Origin: an uncultured Prevotella sp.
GTDB lineage: Bacteria > Bacteroidota > Bacteroidia > Bacteroidales > Bacteroidaceae
Assembly (NCBI GenBank): GCA_946548065.1
Contig: CAMNPM010000002.1
Location: 39,111-103,110, forward strand
Direction of reading: 5' to 3'
Length of the DNA stretch: 64,000 bases
Position numbers and translations under genes: made by a program. Positions within the stretch are counted from its first letter, which is position 1, and every line of letters starts with the position of its first letter. This document shows positions 26,335 to 35,144 of the stretch, in pieces. A model generated the notes under the pieces. That model did not search any database. It saw only the letters and a list, made by a program, of their open reading frames with translations, and was not told the origin of the DNA.

Positions 26335-27447
26335 ATGAAAAAGTACAGCAAACTAATCATTGCAGCCGTCATTGCACTGATTTTCATTGGAACCTTCGTG
26401 TTCCTCTGGCAAAAGAGCCAGCCCAAGGAGACTGTGTACAACGAGTTCACGCCTGCCATGAATGAGGTAAAGAAGACGACCATCATCACGGGCAAGATTG
26501 AGCCTCGCAACGAGGTCAATATCAAGCCCCAGATTTCAGGCATCATCACCCAGCTGATGAAGGAGCCCGGCCAGTATGTCCAGCAGGGCGAGGTCATAGC
26601 CAAGGTGAAGGTGATTCCCGACATGGGGCAGCTCTCCTCGGCTGAGGCCCGTGTGCGTCTGGCAGACATCAACCTCCAGCAGGCGAAGATAGACTATGAG
26701 CGCCAGAAGACGCTCTACGACAAGCAGCTGGTGTCGGCCGACGAGTTTGAGAAGATCCGCCAGAAGCTACATCAGGCCAAGGAAGAGCTGACGGCCGCCC
26801 AGGATGCCCTGCAGGTGGTGCGCGACGGTGTGTCGAAAAGCAATGCCTCGGCCTCGTCAACGCTCGTCCGCAGCACCATCAGCGGTGTCATCCTCGACGT
26901 ACCCGTCAAGGTGGGAAACTCCGTCATCCTCAGCAACACCTTCAACGACGGTACCACCATTGCCTCGGTGGCCAACATGAACGACCTTATCTTCCGTGGG
27001 AATATTGACGAGACGGAGGTGGGACAGTTGGTACAGGGAATGCCCATGAAGATTACCATTGGCGCGTTGCAGGACCTGAAGTTCGACGCCTTCCTGGAGT
27101 ACATCTCGCCCAAGGCCGTCGAGAGCAATGGTGCTAACCAGTTCGAAATCAAGGCAGCTGTCAAGGTGTCTGACAACGACAAGCTGCGCTCGGGCTATTC
27201 TGCCAATGCTGAAATCGTATTGGCTTCTGTTGACAAAGCTCTCACCATCCCTGAGAGTGCCATAGAGTTCGAAGGCGACTCTACATTCGTCTATATTGTA
27301 AAAGGCGAGGGCAAGGAGAAGACATACTTGCGTCAGCCCGTCACCACAGGCCTCTCTGACGGTGTGAACATAGAAATCAAGAAGGGCCTCTCCGTCAAGG
27401 ACAAGGTGCGCGGCCCAGAGGTAGTTGCTGAAACGAAGGAAGACTAA
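26335..27447 (+). CDS. Periplasmic adaptor (membrane fusion) protein, MacA/HlyD type
   Basis: 370 residues. An N-terminal signal anchor (LIIAAVIALIFIGTFVFLW) leads into a biotinyl-lipoyl-like hairpin (KIEPRNEVNIKPQISG ... EPGQYVQQGEVIAKVKV), a coiled-coil hairpin of ~80 residues (SSAEARVRLADINLQQAK onward), then a beta-barrel and membrane-proximal domain. It links the ABC permeases to an outer-membrane channel. It is the last gene of the operon, converging on the C11 peptidase gene 12 bases away. Confidence 0.92.
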   Translation: MKKYSKLIIAAVIALIFIGTFVFLWQKSQPKETVYNEFTPAMNEVKKTTIITGKIEPRNEVNIKPQISGIITQLMKEPGQYVQQGEVIAKVKVIPDMGQLSSAEARVRLADINLQQAKIDYERQKTLYDKQLVSADEFEKIRQKLHQAKEELTAAQDALQVVRDGVSKSNASASSTLVRSTISGVILDVPVKVGNSVILSNTFNDGTTIASVANMNDLIFRGNIDETEVGQLVQGMPMKITIGALQDLKFDAFLEYISPKAVESNGANQFEIKAAVKVSDNDKLRSGYSANAEIVLASVDKALTIPESAIEFEGDSTFVYIVKGEGKEKTYLRQPVTTGLSDGVNIEIKKGLSVKDKVRGPEVVAETKED

Positions 27448-27459
27448 GGCATAGTCATA

Positions 27460-28860
27460 CTATAAGGCTTGTCCGGCAGGATTGCCTGTAGGATTGTGGG
27501 TGTTGGTTTTCAGCCATTCGCACCAGCCGGTAATCATGCTGAAGTCTGTAAACTCGTAAGCCTTTGAGATGGTATAGTCCCAAGCAGTCTTCGCGGCAAA
27601 GTTAGTCTTGTCAGTGATGACAACAGAAAGCGTGTACTCCTTCATCGGGGCTTCTTCGTTTTGGTGCACACCCATGCGCTCAATGAGAACCGCGTTTAGG
27701 GCTGTCTTCAGCTCGGCAGCAATATCCTTCAGTTGAGCGTCATTAGTAGCCTCAGCCACCTTGTTCGCATAGTCGAGAGCATCGTAGAAAGGATAAGTGA
27801 GAGTTGCCCTGTAGGTCTTGGCTGCAGCTTTGTCAAGAGCCTCCTTCTGAGTGGGGTAAAGCTCGATGAGACGCTTGCAGAGCTTGGCAAAAACCGGATT
27901 GAGTTTGTCGAATTCAGATGTCTTTATCAGATTGAGGTCACCATTGAGCTTAGTGCCGTCTTTTAATGTATAGGTTCGAGGAAGGCCGGGCTTGACGCGT
28001 TCAAACATCTGCTTGGTAGCTTTCTCAAAGTCAGCGTTATCGTAAAGTCCCTGAATCATTTCTACAATATAGGAGCCATCGCTGGCTAATGCATGCATAG
28101 TGGTGATGAGATAGTCGGCAGTGTCGTAGATTTCGTCCAGAATCTCCATGTTGCCCATGAGACAGTTGTGGAAGAAGATAGCCTTGAAGTGAGGAATCTC
28201 TGACGACTCGATACCTTCGCAGAACTCATACACGTCCATGGCTTCCTGGCCGGCAATGGTAGGAATCCACTCGTCATAGAGTATGCCTCGGCGACTTTGA
28301 GGAGTTTCTTTCTTGCGCCAGTCCTTGGGATAGTCGATGTTTTCATCGAAACCACCACCGTGACCATAGAGCAGAAGGACATAGTTCTCAGCGGGCATGT
28401 CCTCCTTCACCGTATTGATAGCATAAGCCAGTGATTCCGGGTCGTAGAGTTCAAAGTCTTCATTCTTCACAGCATCCTTGGCAATCTGTTTCAGGTCTGT
28501 ATCCTTGGTAAGTTCAAAGAATACGACATCACCCGGCTGGGCATATTTTCCGGAGAAGATGCGTTCCTTCACTGTATTGCCGTTTTCGTCCTTTTCTTCT
28601 GCGAATTCTTTGCCATATTTGTAAAAGAAGGCAACGCGCACACTGCCGTCCTTCATCAGTGGCAAGCACTTTTCCCAGACGTCTTCAATAATGTCGTCCA
28701 TCTTCCCACCGGCATTGCCATAGACAAGGACAGAGTAACGAGCCTTATTCTGGGGAGCAGGATTCTGCTTATTAGTGCTGTCGTCATCATTGCTGCATGA
28801 GATAAGGGCCATAGCTGTCCATGCAACAAGCATGAGCATTATTTTACAGTGTAGTTTCAT
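27460..28860 (-). CDS. Clostripain-family (C11) cysteine peptidase lipoprotein
   Basis: 466 residues. The signal peptide ends in lipobox LISC followed by SNDDD, typical of surface-exposed Bacteroidetes lipoproteins. The C11 catalytic pair is visible: His in LLLYGHGGGFD (~residue 176) and Cys in IFFHNCLMGNME (~residue 230). Family members cut after Arg or Lys. The start overlaps the stop of the GH53 gene by four bases (ATGA), so its translation is coupled to the galactanase. A second C11 lipoprotein is at 41695. Confidence 0.88.
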   Translation of the reverse strand: MKLHCKIMLMLVAWTAMALISCSNDDDSTNKQNPAPQNKARYSVLVYGNAGGKMDDIIEDVWEKCLPLMKDGSVRVAFFYKYGKEFAEEKDENGNTVKERIFSGKYAQPGDVVFFELTKDTDLKQIAKDAVKNEDFELYDPESLAYAINTVKEDMPAENYVLLLYGHGGGFDENIDYPKDWRKKETPQSRRGILYDEWIPTIAGQEAMDVYEFCEGIESSEIPHFKAIFFHNCLMGNMEILDEIYDTADYLITTMHALASDGSYIVEMIQGLYDNADFEKATKQMFERVKPGLPRTYTLKDGTKLNGDLNLIKTSEFDKLNPVFAKLCKRLIELYPTQKEALDKAAAKTYRATLTYPFYDALDYANKVAEATNDAQLKDIAAELKTALNAVLIERMGVHQNEEAPMKEYTLSVVITDKTNFAAKTAWDYTISKAYEFTDFSMITGWCEWLKTNTHNPTGNPAGQAL

Positions 28861-30113
28861 TTCTTGATTACTTTCTTGTTTCCATGTATGTAGAGTCCTT
28901 TGGCCGTGGGCTCACCCGAAAGCCTGCGTCCGTCCAGCGTGTACCAATAACCGTCAGCCTGCTTCTGAACGTTGACGCTGCTGATGCCGGCACTGTTCGG
29001 CGCAAAGTTCTTCAGTTCGTAGAGTGCCTGCATGGCCCGTCCAGTCTGGTTGTCGAAGAGGCTGGCGTTATACCATTTGTCTGTCACGCGCTGCGTGTTC
29101 CAGTCCAGCCCGTATTCGTTGGCCTCCGGGAACCACCAGTACAGTCCGTCCACCTGGGTGTGCTGGTTCAGAGTGGCTATCAGGTCCTTCGTGAACTGCA
29201 GCTGTCCGGCATCGGTGTCGGGCCAGTTGGGGAAGTTGCTCTTCTTGTATTTTGCATCGTCAGGATACCAGGCGTGGTAGTAGCCCGTCTCCACAATCTG
29301 TATTTTCTTGTTGGGATAGGTGGTCTCTAACTGGTTCAGCACACCGTTCAGAGTGCTCAGCGTGCCGTGATAGTAGGGATAGTAGCTGATGCCGATTACG
29401 TCGTAGTCGTCGGTATACTGCTTCAGCGTCTTGTAGAAGTTGGTGACGTTGTCTGCCCGGCTCATCTCCGTCTGTATCACCACCTTGGCCTGGGGGCACA
29501 TCTCGCGGATGGCCTGGATGCCGGCCTTCAGGTATTTGGCGAAGTTGGCAAAGGTACCCCCGTTGTTGCCGCCGTCGGGGTAGCAGTGTCCCGTAGGCCA
29601 CAGCATGCCGTAGGTAATTTCGTTGCCGGGCTGAATGAAGTCGGGTGTGGCACCGGCCTTGTTCAGCTGGTCCAGGCAGTCCTTGGTATACTGGTACAGC
29701 GTCTGTGCCAGCACCTCTGGGTCGTTGCTGTTCCAGCTGCTCGGTGTGGTGTGCTTGCCGGGGTCGGTCCAGGTGTCGCTATAGTGGAAGTCGAGCATCA
29801 GGGCCAGTCCAGCATCCTTGATCTGCTTGCCCAAGGCCTTCACATATTCCAGGTCCTGCCGCACACCTTCTCCCCGGTGGTCGGCAGGAGCCTTCGAGGG
29901 GTCTACGAACAGGCGCACGCGCATGGCATTCCAGCCCTGTGCCTTCAGGTAGTTCACCAGACCGCCGCTGATCTGTTGTCCGTTGCGGTCCAGGTATTTG
30001 GCTCCGTGTTCTTCGTAGGTGGGCAGCAGTGAGATGTCGCCACCTACGTATTTCTGTGCTTGTACAGTTAGTGCCAGCACCGTGATGAGAGTTAGTAGTA
30101 GTGTTTTTTTCAT
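28857..30113 (-). CDS. Glycoside hydrolase family 53 endo-beta-1,4-galactanase
   Basis: 418 residues with a signal peptide (LLLTLITVLALTVQAQ). The family 53 TIM barrel starts at GGDISLLPTYEEHGA. The catalytic acid/base Glu is in QPGNEITYGMLW and the nucleophile Glu in IQIVETGYYHAWY. The C-terminal ~45 residues (YTLDGRRLSGEP ... KGLYIHGNKK) are of the kind appended to many secreted Prevotella proteins, possibly a sorting tail. It would hydrolyse arabinogalactan or pectic galactan. It has no SusC/SusD neighbours, and is instead translationally linked to a C11 peptidase. Confidence 0.93.
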   Translation of the reverse strand: MKKTLLLTLITVLALTVQAQKYVGGDISLLPTYEEHGAKYLDRNGQQISGGLVNYLKAQGWNAMRVRLFVDPSKAPADHRGEGVRQDLEYVKALGKQIKDAGLALMLDFHYSDTWTDPGKHTTPSSWNSNDPEVLAQTLYQYTKDCLDQLNKAGATPDFIQPGNEITYGMLWPTGHCYPDGGNNGGTFANFAKYLKAGIQAIREMCPQAKVVIQTEMSRADNVTNFYKTLKQYTDDYDVIGISYYPYYHGTLSTLNGVLNQLETTYPNKKIQIVETGYYHAWYPDDAKYKKSNFPNWPDTDAGQLQFTKDLIATLNQHTQVDGLYWWFPEANEYGLDWNTQRVTDKWYNASLFDNQTGRAMQALYELKNFAPNSAGISSVNVQKQADGYWYTLDGRRLSGEPTAKGLYIHGNKKVIKK

Positions 30114-30139
30114 TTCTTTCTCTTACTTTTCCTATATTA

Positions 30140-30334
30140 TTACTTATGACGGTTAGCCCGTTGCTCACGGTACTTGGCTTTCTGCCGGGCAGAGCCACTA
30201 CCGTGAGCACCGGTGATATACTTTTTCTTCTTGGCCTTGGTCTTTACCTTGCCATCGTCCTGGCGAGGGCCTCCTCCCCGTCCGAAGTTGATGCCGTTAA
30301 CCAGGATGTCCTCGAAATCGCTTTCTTTACTCAT
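30140..30334 (-). CDS. Small basic protein of unknown function
   Basis: 64 residues from the ATG at 30334. The N-terminus is acidic (SKESDFEDILVNG). A glycine-rich segment (NFGRGGGPRQDD) and a strongly basic C-terminus (KTKAKKKK, RQKAKYREQRANRHK) suggest nucleic-acid or ribosome binding. I do not recognise the family. It sits 25 bases after the AICAR transformylase gene and 26 before the GH53 gene on the same strand, so all may be cotranscribed. Confidence 0.7.
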   Translation of the reverse strand: MSKESDFEDILVNGINFGRGGGPRQDDGKVKTKAKKKKYITGAHGSGSARQKAKYREQRANRHK

Positions 30335-30359
30335 TTTTTTAATGCTTAATGCATTGAAA

Positions 30360-31547
30360 TTAGTGGTGGAACAGACGCACACCCGTAAAGGCCATAGCAA
30401 TACCGTATTTGTCGCAGGTCATGATGACATGGTCGTCGCGCACGGAGCCGCCAGCCTGGGCGATATACTCCACACCGCTCTTGTGGGCACGCTCGATATT
30501 GTCGCCGAAAGGGAAGAAGGCATCAGAGCCCAGGGCAACCTTCGTATTCTGGGCTATCCACGCTTTCTTCTCCTCCAAGGTCAGCACCTCGGGTTGGCGG
30601 GTGAAGAACTGCTGCCAGGCACCGTCGCGCAGCACGTCGTCGTGCTCGTCCTCAGAGATATACACGTCGATGGTGTTGTCACGGTCGGCGCGGCGGATAC
30701 CCTCCTTGAAGGGCAGGGCCATCACCTTTGGATGCTGGCGCAGCCACCAGATGTCGGCCTTGTTGCCAGCCAGTCGGGTGCAGTGGATGCGGCTCTGCTG
30801 TCCGGCACCGATGCCGATAGCCTGACCGTCCTTGACATAGCAGACAGAGTTCGACTGGGTGTATTTCAAGGTAATCAGCGCAATGATAAGGTCGCGCTTA
30901 GCCTCAGGCGTGAAAGTCTTGTTCTGGGTGGGGATGTTCTCAAACAGGGCAGGGTCGTCTAGACGAATCTCGTTGCGGCCCTGCTCGAAGGTCACGCCGA
31001 AGCACTGCTTGGTCTCTACGGGCGCAGGCTTGTAGGCAGGGTCAATCTTGATGACATTATACGTGCCCTTGCGCTTGTCCTTCAGTATCTCGATGGCCTC
31101 GGGGGTATAGTCGGGAGCTATCACGCCATCGCTCACCTCGCGCTTCAGCAGCAGGGCGGTGGTGGCATCGCAGGTGTCGGAGAGGGCTACAAAATCGCCG
31201 TAGCTGGACATGCGGTCGGCACCCCGGGCGCGAGCATAGGCACAGGCCACAGGACTCTCGTCCAGCCCCTTGACATCGTCGACGAAGTATATCTTCTTCA
31301 GGGTGTCGCTCAGGGGAAGACCTACAGCAGCACCGGCAGGCGAGACATGCTTGAACGAGGCAGCGGCAGCCAGACCGGTGGCAGCCTTCAGCTCCTTTAC
31401 CAACTGCCAGGCATTGAAGGCGTCGAGGAAATTGATATATCCCGGACGGCCGTTAATCACTTCGATGGGCAACTCTCCCTCCTGCATGAAGATGCGCGAG
31501 GGCTTCTGATTCGGATTGCATCCGTACTTCAATTGTAACTCTTTCAT
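30360..31547 (-). CDS. Stand-alone AICAR transformylase (PurH-type C-terminal domain only)
   Basis: 395 residues from the ATG at 31547 (MKELQLKYGCNPNQKP), starting exactly where the transformylase domain of PurH begins. It lacks the ~190-residue IMP cyclohydrolase domain. Catalytic motif SFKHVSPAGAAVG (Lys-His pair) is intact, along with ARARGADRMSSYGDF and the C-terminal GVEYIAQAGGSVRDD. It formylates AICAR to FAICAR in purine synthesis. The cyclohydrolase step must be supplied elsewhere, by full PurH or a separate enzyme. Confidence 0.92.
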   Translation of the reverse strand: MKELQLKYGCNPNQKPSRIFMQEGELPIEVINGRPGYINFLDAFNAWQLVKELKAATGLAAAASFKHVSPAGAAVGLPLSDTLKKIYFVDDVKGLDESPVACAYARARGADRMSSYGDFVALSDTCDATTALLLKREVSDGVIAPDYTPEAIEILKDKRKGTYNVIKIDPAYKPAPVETKQCFGVTFEQGRNEIRLDDPALFENIPTQNKTFTPEAKRDLIIALITLKYTQSNSVCYVKDGQAIGIGAGQQSRIHCTRLAGNKADIWWLRQHPKVMALPFKEGIRRADRDNTIDVYISEDEHDDVLRDGAWQQFFTRQPEVLTLEEKKAWIAQNTKVALGSDAFFPFGDNIERAHKSGVEYIAQAGGSVRDDHVIMTCDKYGIAMAFTGVRLFHH

Positions 31548-31590
31548 ATATAAATAATGTGTATTGTTCTTTGCGGTTGCAAAGTTACAC

Positions 31591-31632
31591 ATTTTTTTCT
31601 TAATTCTTAAATCTTAATTCTTAATTTATTTG
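31591..31632. repeat. AT-rich TTAATTCTTAA-type repeat
   Basis: Variants of CTTAATTCTTAAAT fill the divergent spacer between the AICAR transformylase gene and the small gene at 31649. Confidence 0.5.
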
Positions 31633-31640
31633 TATCTTTG
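31633..31640 (+). promoter_or_regulatory. -7 box abutting a start codon
   Basis: TATCTTTG is followed by CACTCGCT and then the ATG at 31649, leaving almost no leader. Confidence 0.55.
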
Positions 31641-31648
31641 CACTCGCT

Positions 31649-31894
31649 ATGGAGAAAAAGAGACATGCACTACGCAAACTATTGGAGGCAGTGGAACACG
31701 AACTGTTGAAAAAGCCCAACCGAAAGACGTTGGACCGACTATCGTTGCTGGCTGGATTTCAGGACTGGGACTCGTTCCAGGACGCTCTTTACGGTGAGAG
31801 TGACGAGGCAGTCTATGGTGGTCATGACGACCACCGACAGGATGAGCCGATGAAGTCGGCTGATGAGCATAAAAAAGAGACACCCAACGAATGA
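31649..31894 (+). CDS. Small hypothetical protein
   Basis: 81 residues, highly charged. A helical N-terminal half (RHALRKLLEAVEHELLKKP) and a middle segment (TLDRLSLLAGFQDWDSFQDAL) precede a disordered, His/Asp-rich tail. I do not recognise the family. Support comes from its promoter box directly upstream and from the terminator whose loop contains its stop codon. The transcript would be nearly leaderless. Confidence 0.65.
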   Translation: MEKKRHALRKLLEAVEHELLKKPNRKTLDRLSLLAGFQDWDSFQDALYGESDEAVYGGHDDHRQDEPMKSADEHKKETPNE

Positions 31895-31907
31895 GTGTCT
31901 CTTTTTT
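31871..31907. terminator. Bidirectional terminator overlapping the end of the small gene
   Basis: A 13-base stem AAAAAAGAGACAC (31871-31883) / GTGTCTCTTTTTT (31895-31907) provides U-tracts in both directions. The stop codon TGA of the upstream gene (31892-31894) lies in the loop. It serves the small gene and the convergent rplS. Confidence 0.9.
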
Positions 31908-31964
31908 ATGTCGTGCAGGTTTCTCTGTTACATAAGGTCAGAATGCTTCCTGACAGCGTGGCAA

Positions 31965-32330
31965 TTACTCCTTGCCAGCAAGACCGGAACGCTTCTCCTT
32001 GATGCGGGCAGCCTTACCAGTGAGCTTGCGCAGATAGTAAAGCTTAGCGCGACGAACCTTACCAACCTTGTTCACCTCAATAGAGTCAATGTTGGGCGAC
32101 TCGATGGGGAAGATACGCTCCACACCAACGGTGCCTGACATCTTGCGAACAGTGAAGCGCTTTTTGTCACCGTGACCGCTAATCTTGATGACTACGCCAC
32201 GATAGAGCTGGATACGCTCCTTGGAACCCTCGATAATTTTGTAAGCGACAGTAATCGTGTCACCAGCCTTGAACTCTGGGAACTTTTTGCCGGTTGCAAA
32301 TGCTTCTTCAGCAACTTTAATTAAATCCAT
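31965..32330 (-). CDS. rplS: 50S ribosomal protein L19
   Basis: 121 residues, the usual length. Family features: [20 protein letters not shown], the [14 protein letters not shown] segment, [21 protein letters not shown] and the basic C-terminus [25 protein letters not shown]. It lies at the 30S/50S interface. It appears monocistronic and shares a bidirectional terminator with the gene at 31649. Confidence 0.96.
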   Translation of the reverse strand: MDLIKVAEEAFATGKKFPEFKAGDTITVAYKIIEGSKERIQLYRGVVIKISGHGDKKRFTVRKMSGTVGVERIFPIESPNIDSIEVNKVGKVRRAKLYYLRKLTGKAARIKEKRSGLAGKE

Positions 32331-32474
32331 TGTAACTTATTGAATCTTAAATTTGTTGTATCGTTCCAACGCAACATAACAGGCCTCTCGATACTTCCTG
32401 CCAGCGATTACGCCGAAAAGCGGCTGCAAAGGTACGAATAATATTGCTGAAAACAAAATAAAAGGACTGTTTTT

Positions 32475-32505
32475 TTTGATTATTACCATAAAATGCTTAT
32501 CTTTG
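32475..32505 (+). promoter_or_regulatory. Promoter for the second SpoIIE-type phosphatase
   Basis: TTTG at 32475-32478 and TATCTTTG at 32498-32505 with the ideal 19-base spacer. The ATG at 32536 is 30 bases downstream. Confidence 0.75.
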
Positions 32506-32535
32506 CACCATCGAAGCGTAGAAGAGTATTCAACC

Positions 32536-34590
32536 ATGCAGCAAAAGAAATACTTGGTATATGGACTATTGATGATGATGCTTGTTGGCTTGTTGGCAAG
32601 CCAGCGGGCTATGGCCCAGCAGGCTGTCGACACGCTCGACATCAGCCAGTTGCGCAAAGCCATGTACTATCACTACAGCAAGCACAACACAGAAGAATTC
32701 CTCACAACGATAGACCAGCTGAAAAGGCTGGCACAGCGTCAGGGCAACGAGAAGGAGTACTACAAGGCCTGTGGCAATCAGATTATCTACATTTCAACGA
32801 ATCTCAATCGCAGTCAGGCCATCGAGTTGGTCAACCAACTCTTCCGTCAAGCAGAACACGAGGGCAGCCAGTACGGACTATATACCGCCCACTATGCGAT
32901 GGGCACCATCTGCGCGGCTCTGGCACAACTCGACGATGCCATCAGTCACTATGAGGACGCGCTGAAGATACTGAAGGAACACTATCCCACTGAAAACCGT
33001 TCGGCTCTCTATCTGGCCACTGCGAAGGTGGAGCGTGCCAAGAGTAACTTCGAACGAGTGAAGGAACTGGTCAGTCTGGTGGTGGACGACCCCAAAGCTT
33101 CGCTTACTCACAAGTTGAGTGCTATGTCGTACCGCTGTCTGGTGCTAATCGATACCCATGCTCCGATAGAGGAGTGCGACAGAGCCTATGCCGAGCGTGA
33201 GAAGATAAAGGCAGAATATGGTCACGACGACGTCTTTGGCAATGCCATCGACTTCAACCAGGCCCTGCTGCACAACGACTTCGAATGGGCTCAGCGGGTG
33301 GTAGATGCAATGCCTGAGGAGTCGAAACTGAGCAAACTGAACAACTACGCCCGCCTCTATGCGGCACAGGGCAACTATCGCAAGGCATACGAGTATTTCA
33401 GAAGGTATAAAGCCGTCAGCGACTCTATCAATATAGATAATGTACGAAAGACATCGCTCGACGTGACGATGATGATGGAAAAGGTGCATGCCGAGAACGA
33501 GACCAGAGACCTGCGTCTGGAGAACCAGGAGCTGGAGATGGCGCGTATAGCCAGTGAGCTGCAGCAGAAACGTATGGAGGAGCAGGCGCTGACTCTGTCG
33601 ATGGAGTATCAGCAGACACGTCTGCACGAAATGCAGGCACAACGTGAAAACGACAGTCTGATGGCCGACAACAAGGAGTTGCAGCTCAGCGAGTACCGTT
33701 CGCAAATGGAAGCCTTTGAGAATGCTGAGCGCACACGGCGCATGAAGTGGATAGCCTTCTGGGTTCTGAGCATCATGGGGTTCGCCTTCGTGGGATTCTA
33801 TGCCAACAGCAGGCGACTGCAGCTGCGCCGGCTGAAAGATGCCTACGACAAACTGGAAGAGACCACGGCAGCCAAGGAGCGCATTGAGAGCGAGCTGCGC
33901 ATTGCCCGCGAAATACAGATGGCTATGGTGCCACACGAATTTCCCAAGAGCCCTCGACTCGATATTTATGCCTCGATGATGCCTGCCAAAGAGGTGGGTG
34001 GCGATCTGTACGACTTTGTGCCTTACGACGACCAGCTATACTTCTGCGTGGGCGACGTCAGCGGAAAGGGGGTGCCTGCGGCCCTCTTTATGGCTATGTC
34101 GGCCCGACTGTTCCGTACGCTCAGCAAATACCGCCTGTCGCCTGCACAGATAGCCAACGCCATGAACAACGAGCTGGTGCAGAACAACGACAATGGCATG
34201 TTCGTCACCATGTTCATCGGACTGCTCAATCTCAACACGGGACATCTTGTGTACTGTAACTGCGGCCACAATCCGCCCGTTCTCGCCGGAGAGTTCATAG
34301 AAATGGAGGCCAATGCTCCGCTGGGACTTTGGGAGGGACTGGACTTTGTGGAACAGACCATCGACTCGATACGCGGACAGCAGTTCTTTGTCTACTCCGA
34401 CGGACTGACCGAGGCAGAGAATCTCGGCAAGGACCAGTTTGGCGACGACCGCCTGCTGACTTTCCTTAACGAGCATCAGCAACTGGACGCACGTACGTTG
34501 GTGGAACAGTTGCAGCAGGATGTTGAACTGCACGTCAACGGAGCTGCACCCAGCGACGACCTCACCATGCTATGCCTGAGAAAGAAATAA
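32536..34590 (+). CDS. Membrane SpoIIE/RsbU-type serine phosphatase with TPR region
   Basis: 684 residues from the ATG at 32536, which gives a clean signal peptide (YLVYGLLMMMLVGLLASQRAMA) downstream of the promoter. It contains tetratricopeptide-like repeats to about residue 310, a long coiled coil, a transmembrane segment (WIAFWVLSIMGFAFVGFYA), and a SpoIIE phosphatase domain (EVGGDLYDFV, CVGDVSGKGVPAALFMA, CNCGHNPPVL, SDDLTMLCL). The linker sequence LEETTAAKERIESELRIA is nearly identical to that of the paralogue at 14420, so the pair shares recent ancestry and may act on the same partner proteins. Confidence 0.9.
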   Translation: MQQKKYLVYGLLMMMLVGLLASQRAMAQQAVDTLDISQLRKAMYYHYSKHNTEEFLTTIDQLKRLAQRQGNEKEYYKACGNQIIYISTNLNRSQAIELVNQLFRQAEHEGSQYGLYTAHYAMGTICAALAQLDDAISHYEDALKILKEHYPTENRSALYLATAKVERAKSNFERVKELVSLVVDDPKASLTHKLSAMSYRCLVLIDTHAPIEECDRAYAEREKIKAEYGHDDVFGNAIDFNQALLHNDFEWAQRVVDAMPEESKLSKLNNYARLYAAQGNYRKAYEYFRRYKAVSDSINIDNVRKTSLDVTMMMEKVHAENETRDLRLENQELEMARIASELQQKRMEEQALTLSMEYQQTRLHEMQAQRENDSLMADNKELQLSEYRSQMEAFENAERTRRMKWIAFWVLSIMGFAFVGFYANSRRLQLRRLKDAYDKLEETTAAKERIESELRIAREIQMAMVPHEFPKSPRLDIYASMMPAKEVGGDLYDFVPYDDQLYFCVGDVSGKGVPAALFMAMSARLFRTLSKYRLSPAQIANAMNNELVQNNDNGMFVTMFIGLLNLNTGHLVYCNCGHNPPVLAGEFIEMEANAPLGLWEGLDFVEQTIDSIRGQQFFVYSDGLTEAENLGKDQFGDDRLLTFLNEHQQLDARTLVEQLQQDVELHVNGAAPSDDLTMLCLRKK

Positions 34591-34603
34591 TTCGTAGAAA
34601 TAA

Positions 34604-34635
34604 TTTGCCTGTTTCATTTTTTTCCATTATCTTTG
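34604..34635 (+). promoter_or_regulatory. Promoter for the rhodanese lipoprotein gene
   Basis: TTTG at 34604-34607 and TATCTTTG at 34628-34635, spacer 20. Confidence 0.7.
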
Positions 34636-34665
34636 CACAAAATTAATTGGATCTATCTTACTATG

Positions 34666-35082
34666 ATGAAGACTTTATTTTATATTGCTATGTTTCTTGT
34701 CTTGACAGGAATGGTGGCCTGTAAGCAGAAGACAGACCAGCAAGCCTCGGCAACTCTTAAAGAGGTGAAGACCGTAGGTGTAGACGAGTTTGAAAAGCTG
34801 ATTGCAGATACGCAGCACTATATGCTGGTCGATGTGCGTACCAAGGAAGAATTTGACGAAGGCCATCTCAAGGGAGCCATACAGCGCGATGTCAAGAGCA
34901 GGACATTTCGGGTGGACTTCCAGCGCGATTATCCTACAAAAAAGACTATTGCCGTATACTGTCGTTCAGGCTTTCGCAGCAAGACCGCTGCCAACATCCT
35001 GGCAGGTGTGGGCTACGATGTGGTTAACCTCAGAGGAGGCTATCAAGCCTGGACAGAGGCAGGGAAAGAAACTGAACAGTAA
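34666..35082 (+). CDS. Rhodanese-domain lipoprotein
   Basis: 138 residues from the ATG at 34666 (or the adjacent 34663). The signal ends in a lipobox-like MVAC. A single rhodanese domain follows: YMLVDVRTKEEFDEGHLKGA, then the active-site loop VYCRSGFRS with catalytic Cys, and the closing LRGGYQAW. It is a probable periplasmic sulfurtransferase or thiol-handling protein. It lies upstream of the two 5'-nucleotidase-like genes. Confidence 0.9.
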   Translation: MKTLFYIAMFLVLTGMVACKQKTDQQASATLKEVKTVGVDEFEKLIADTQHYMLVDVRTKEEFDEGHLKGAIQRDVKSRTFRVDFQRDYPTKKTIAVYCRSGFRSKTAANILAGVGYDVVNLRGGYQAWTEAGKETEQ

Positions 35083-35144
35083 GAAACGGGGACGACATAC
35101 AATGCTCTTCCAATACACATTATTATAAGAAAAAGAAATCACAG

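Noticed and set aside
31865..32138. 91-codon plus-strand frame across the terminator and rplS end
   Set aside because: It is antisense to L19 and crosses the terminator.
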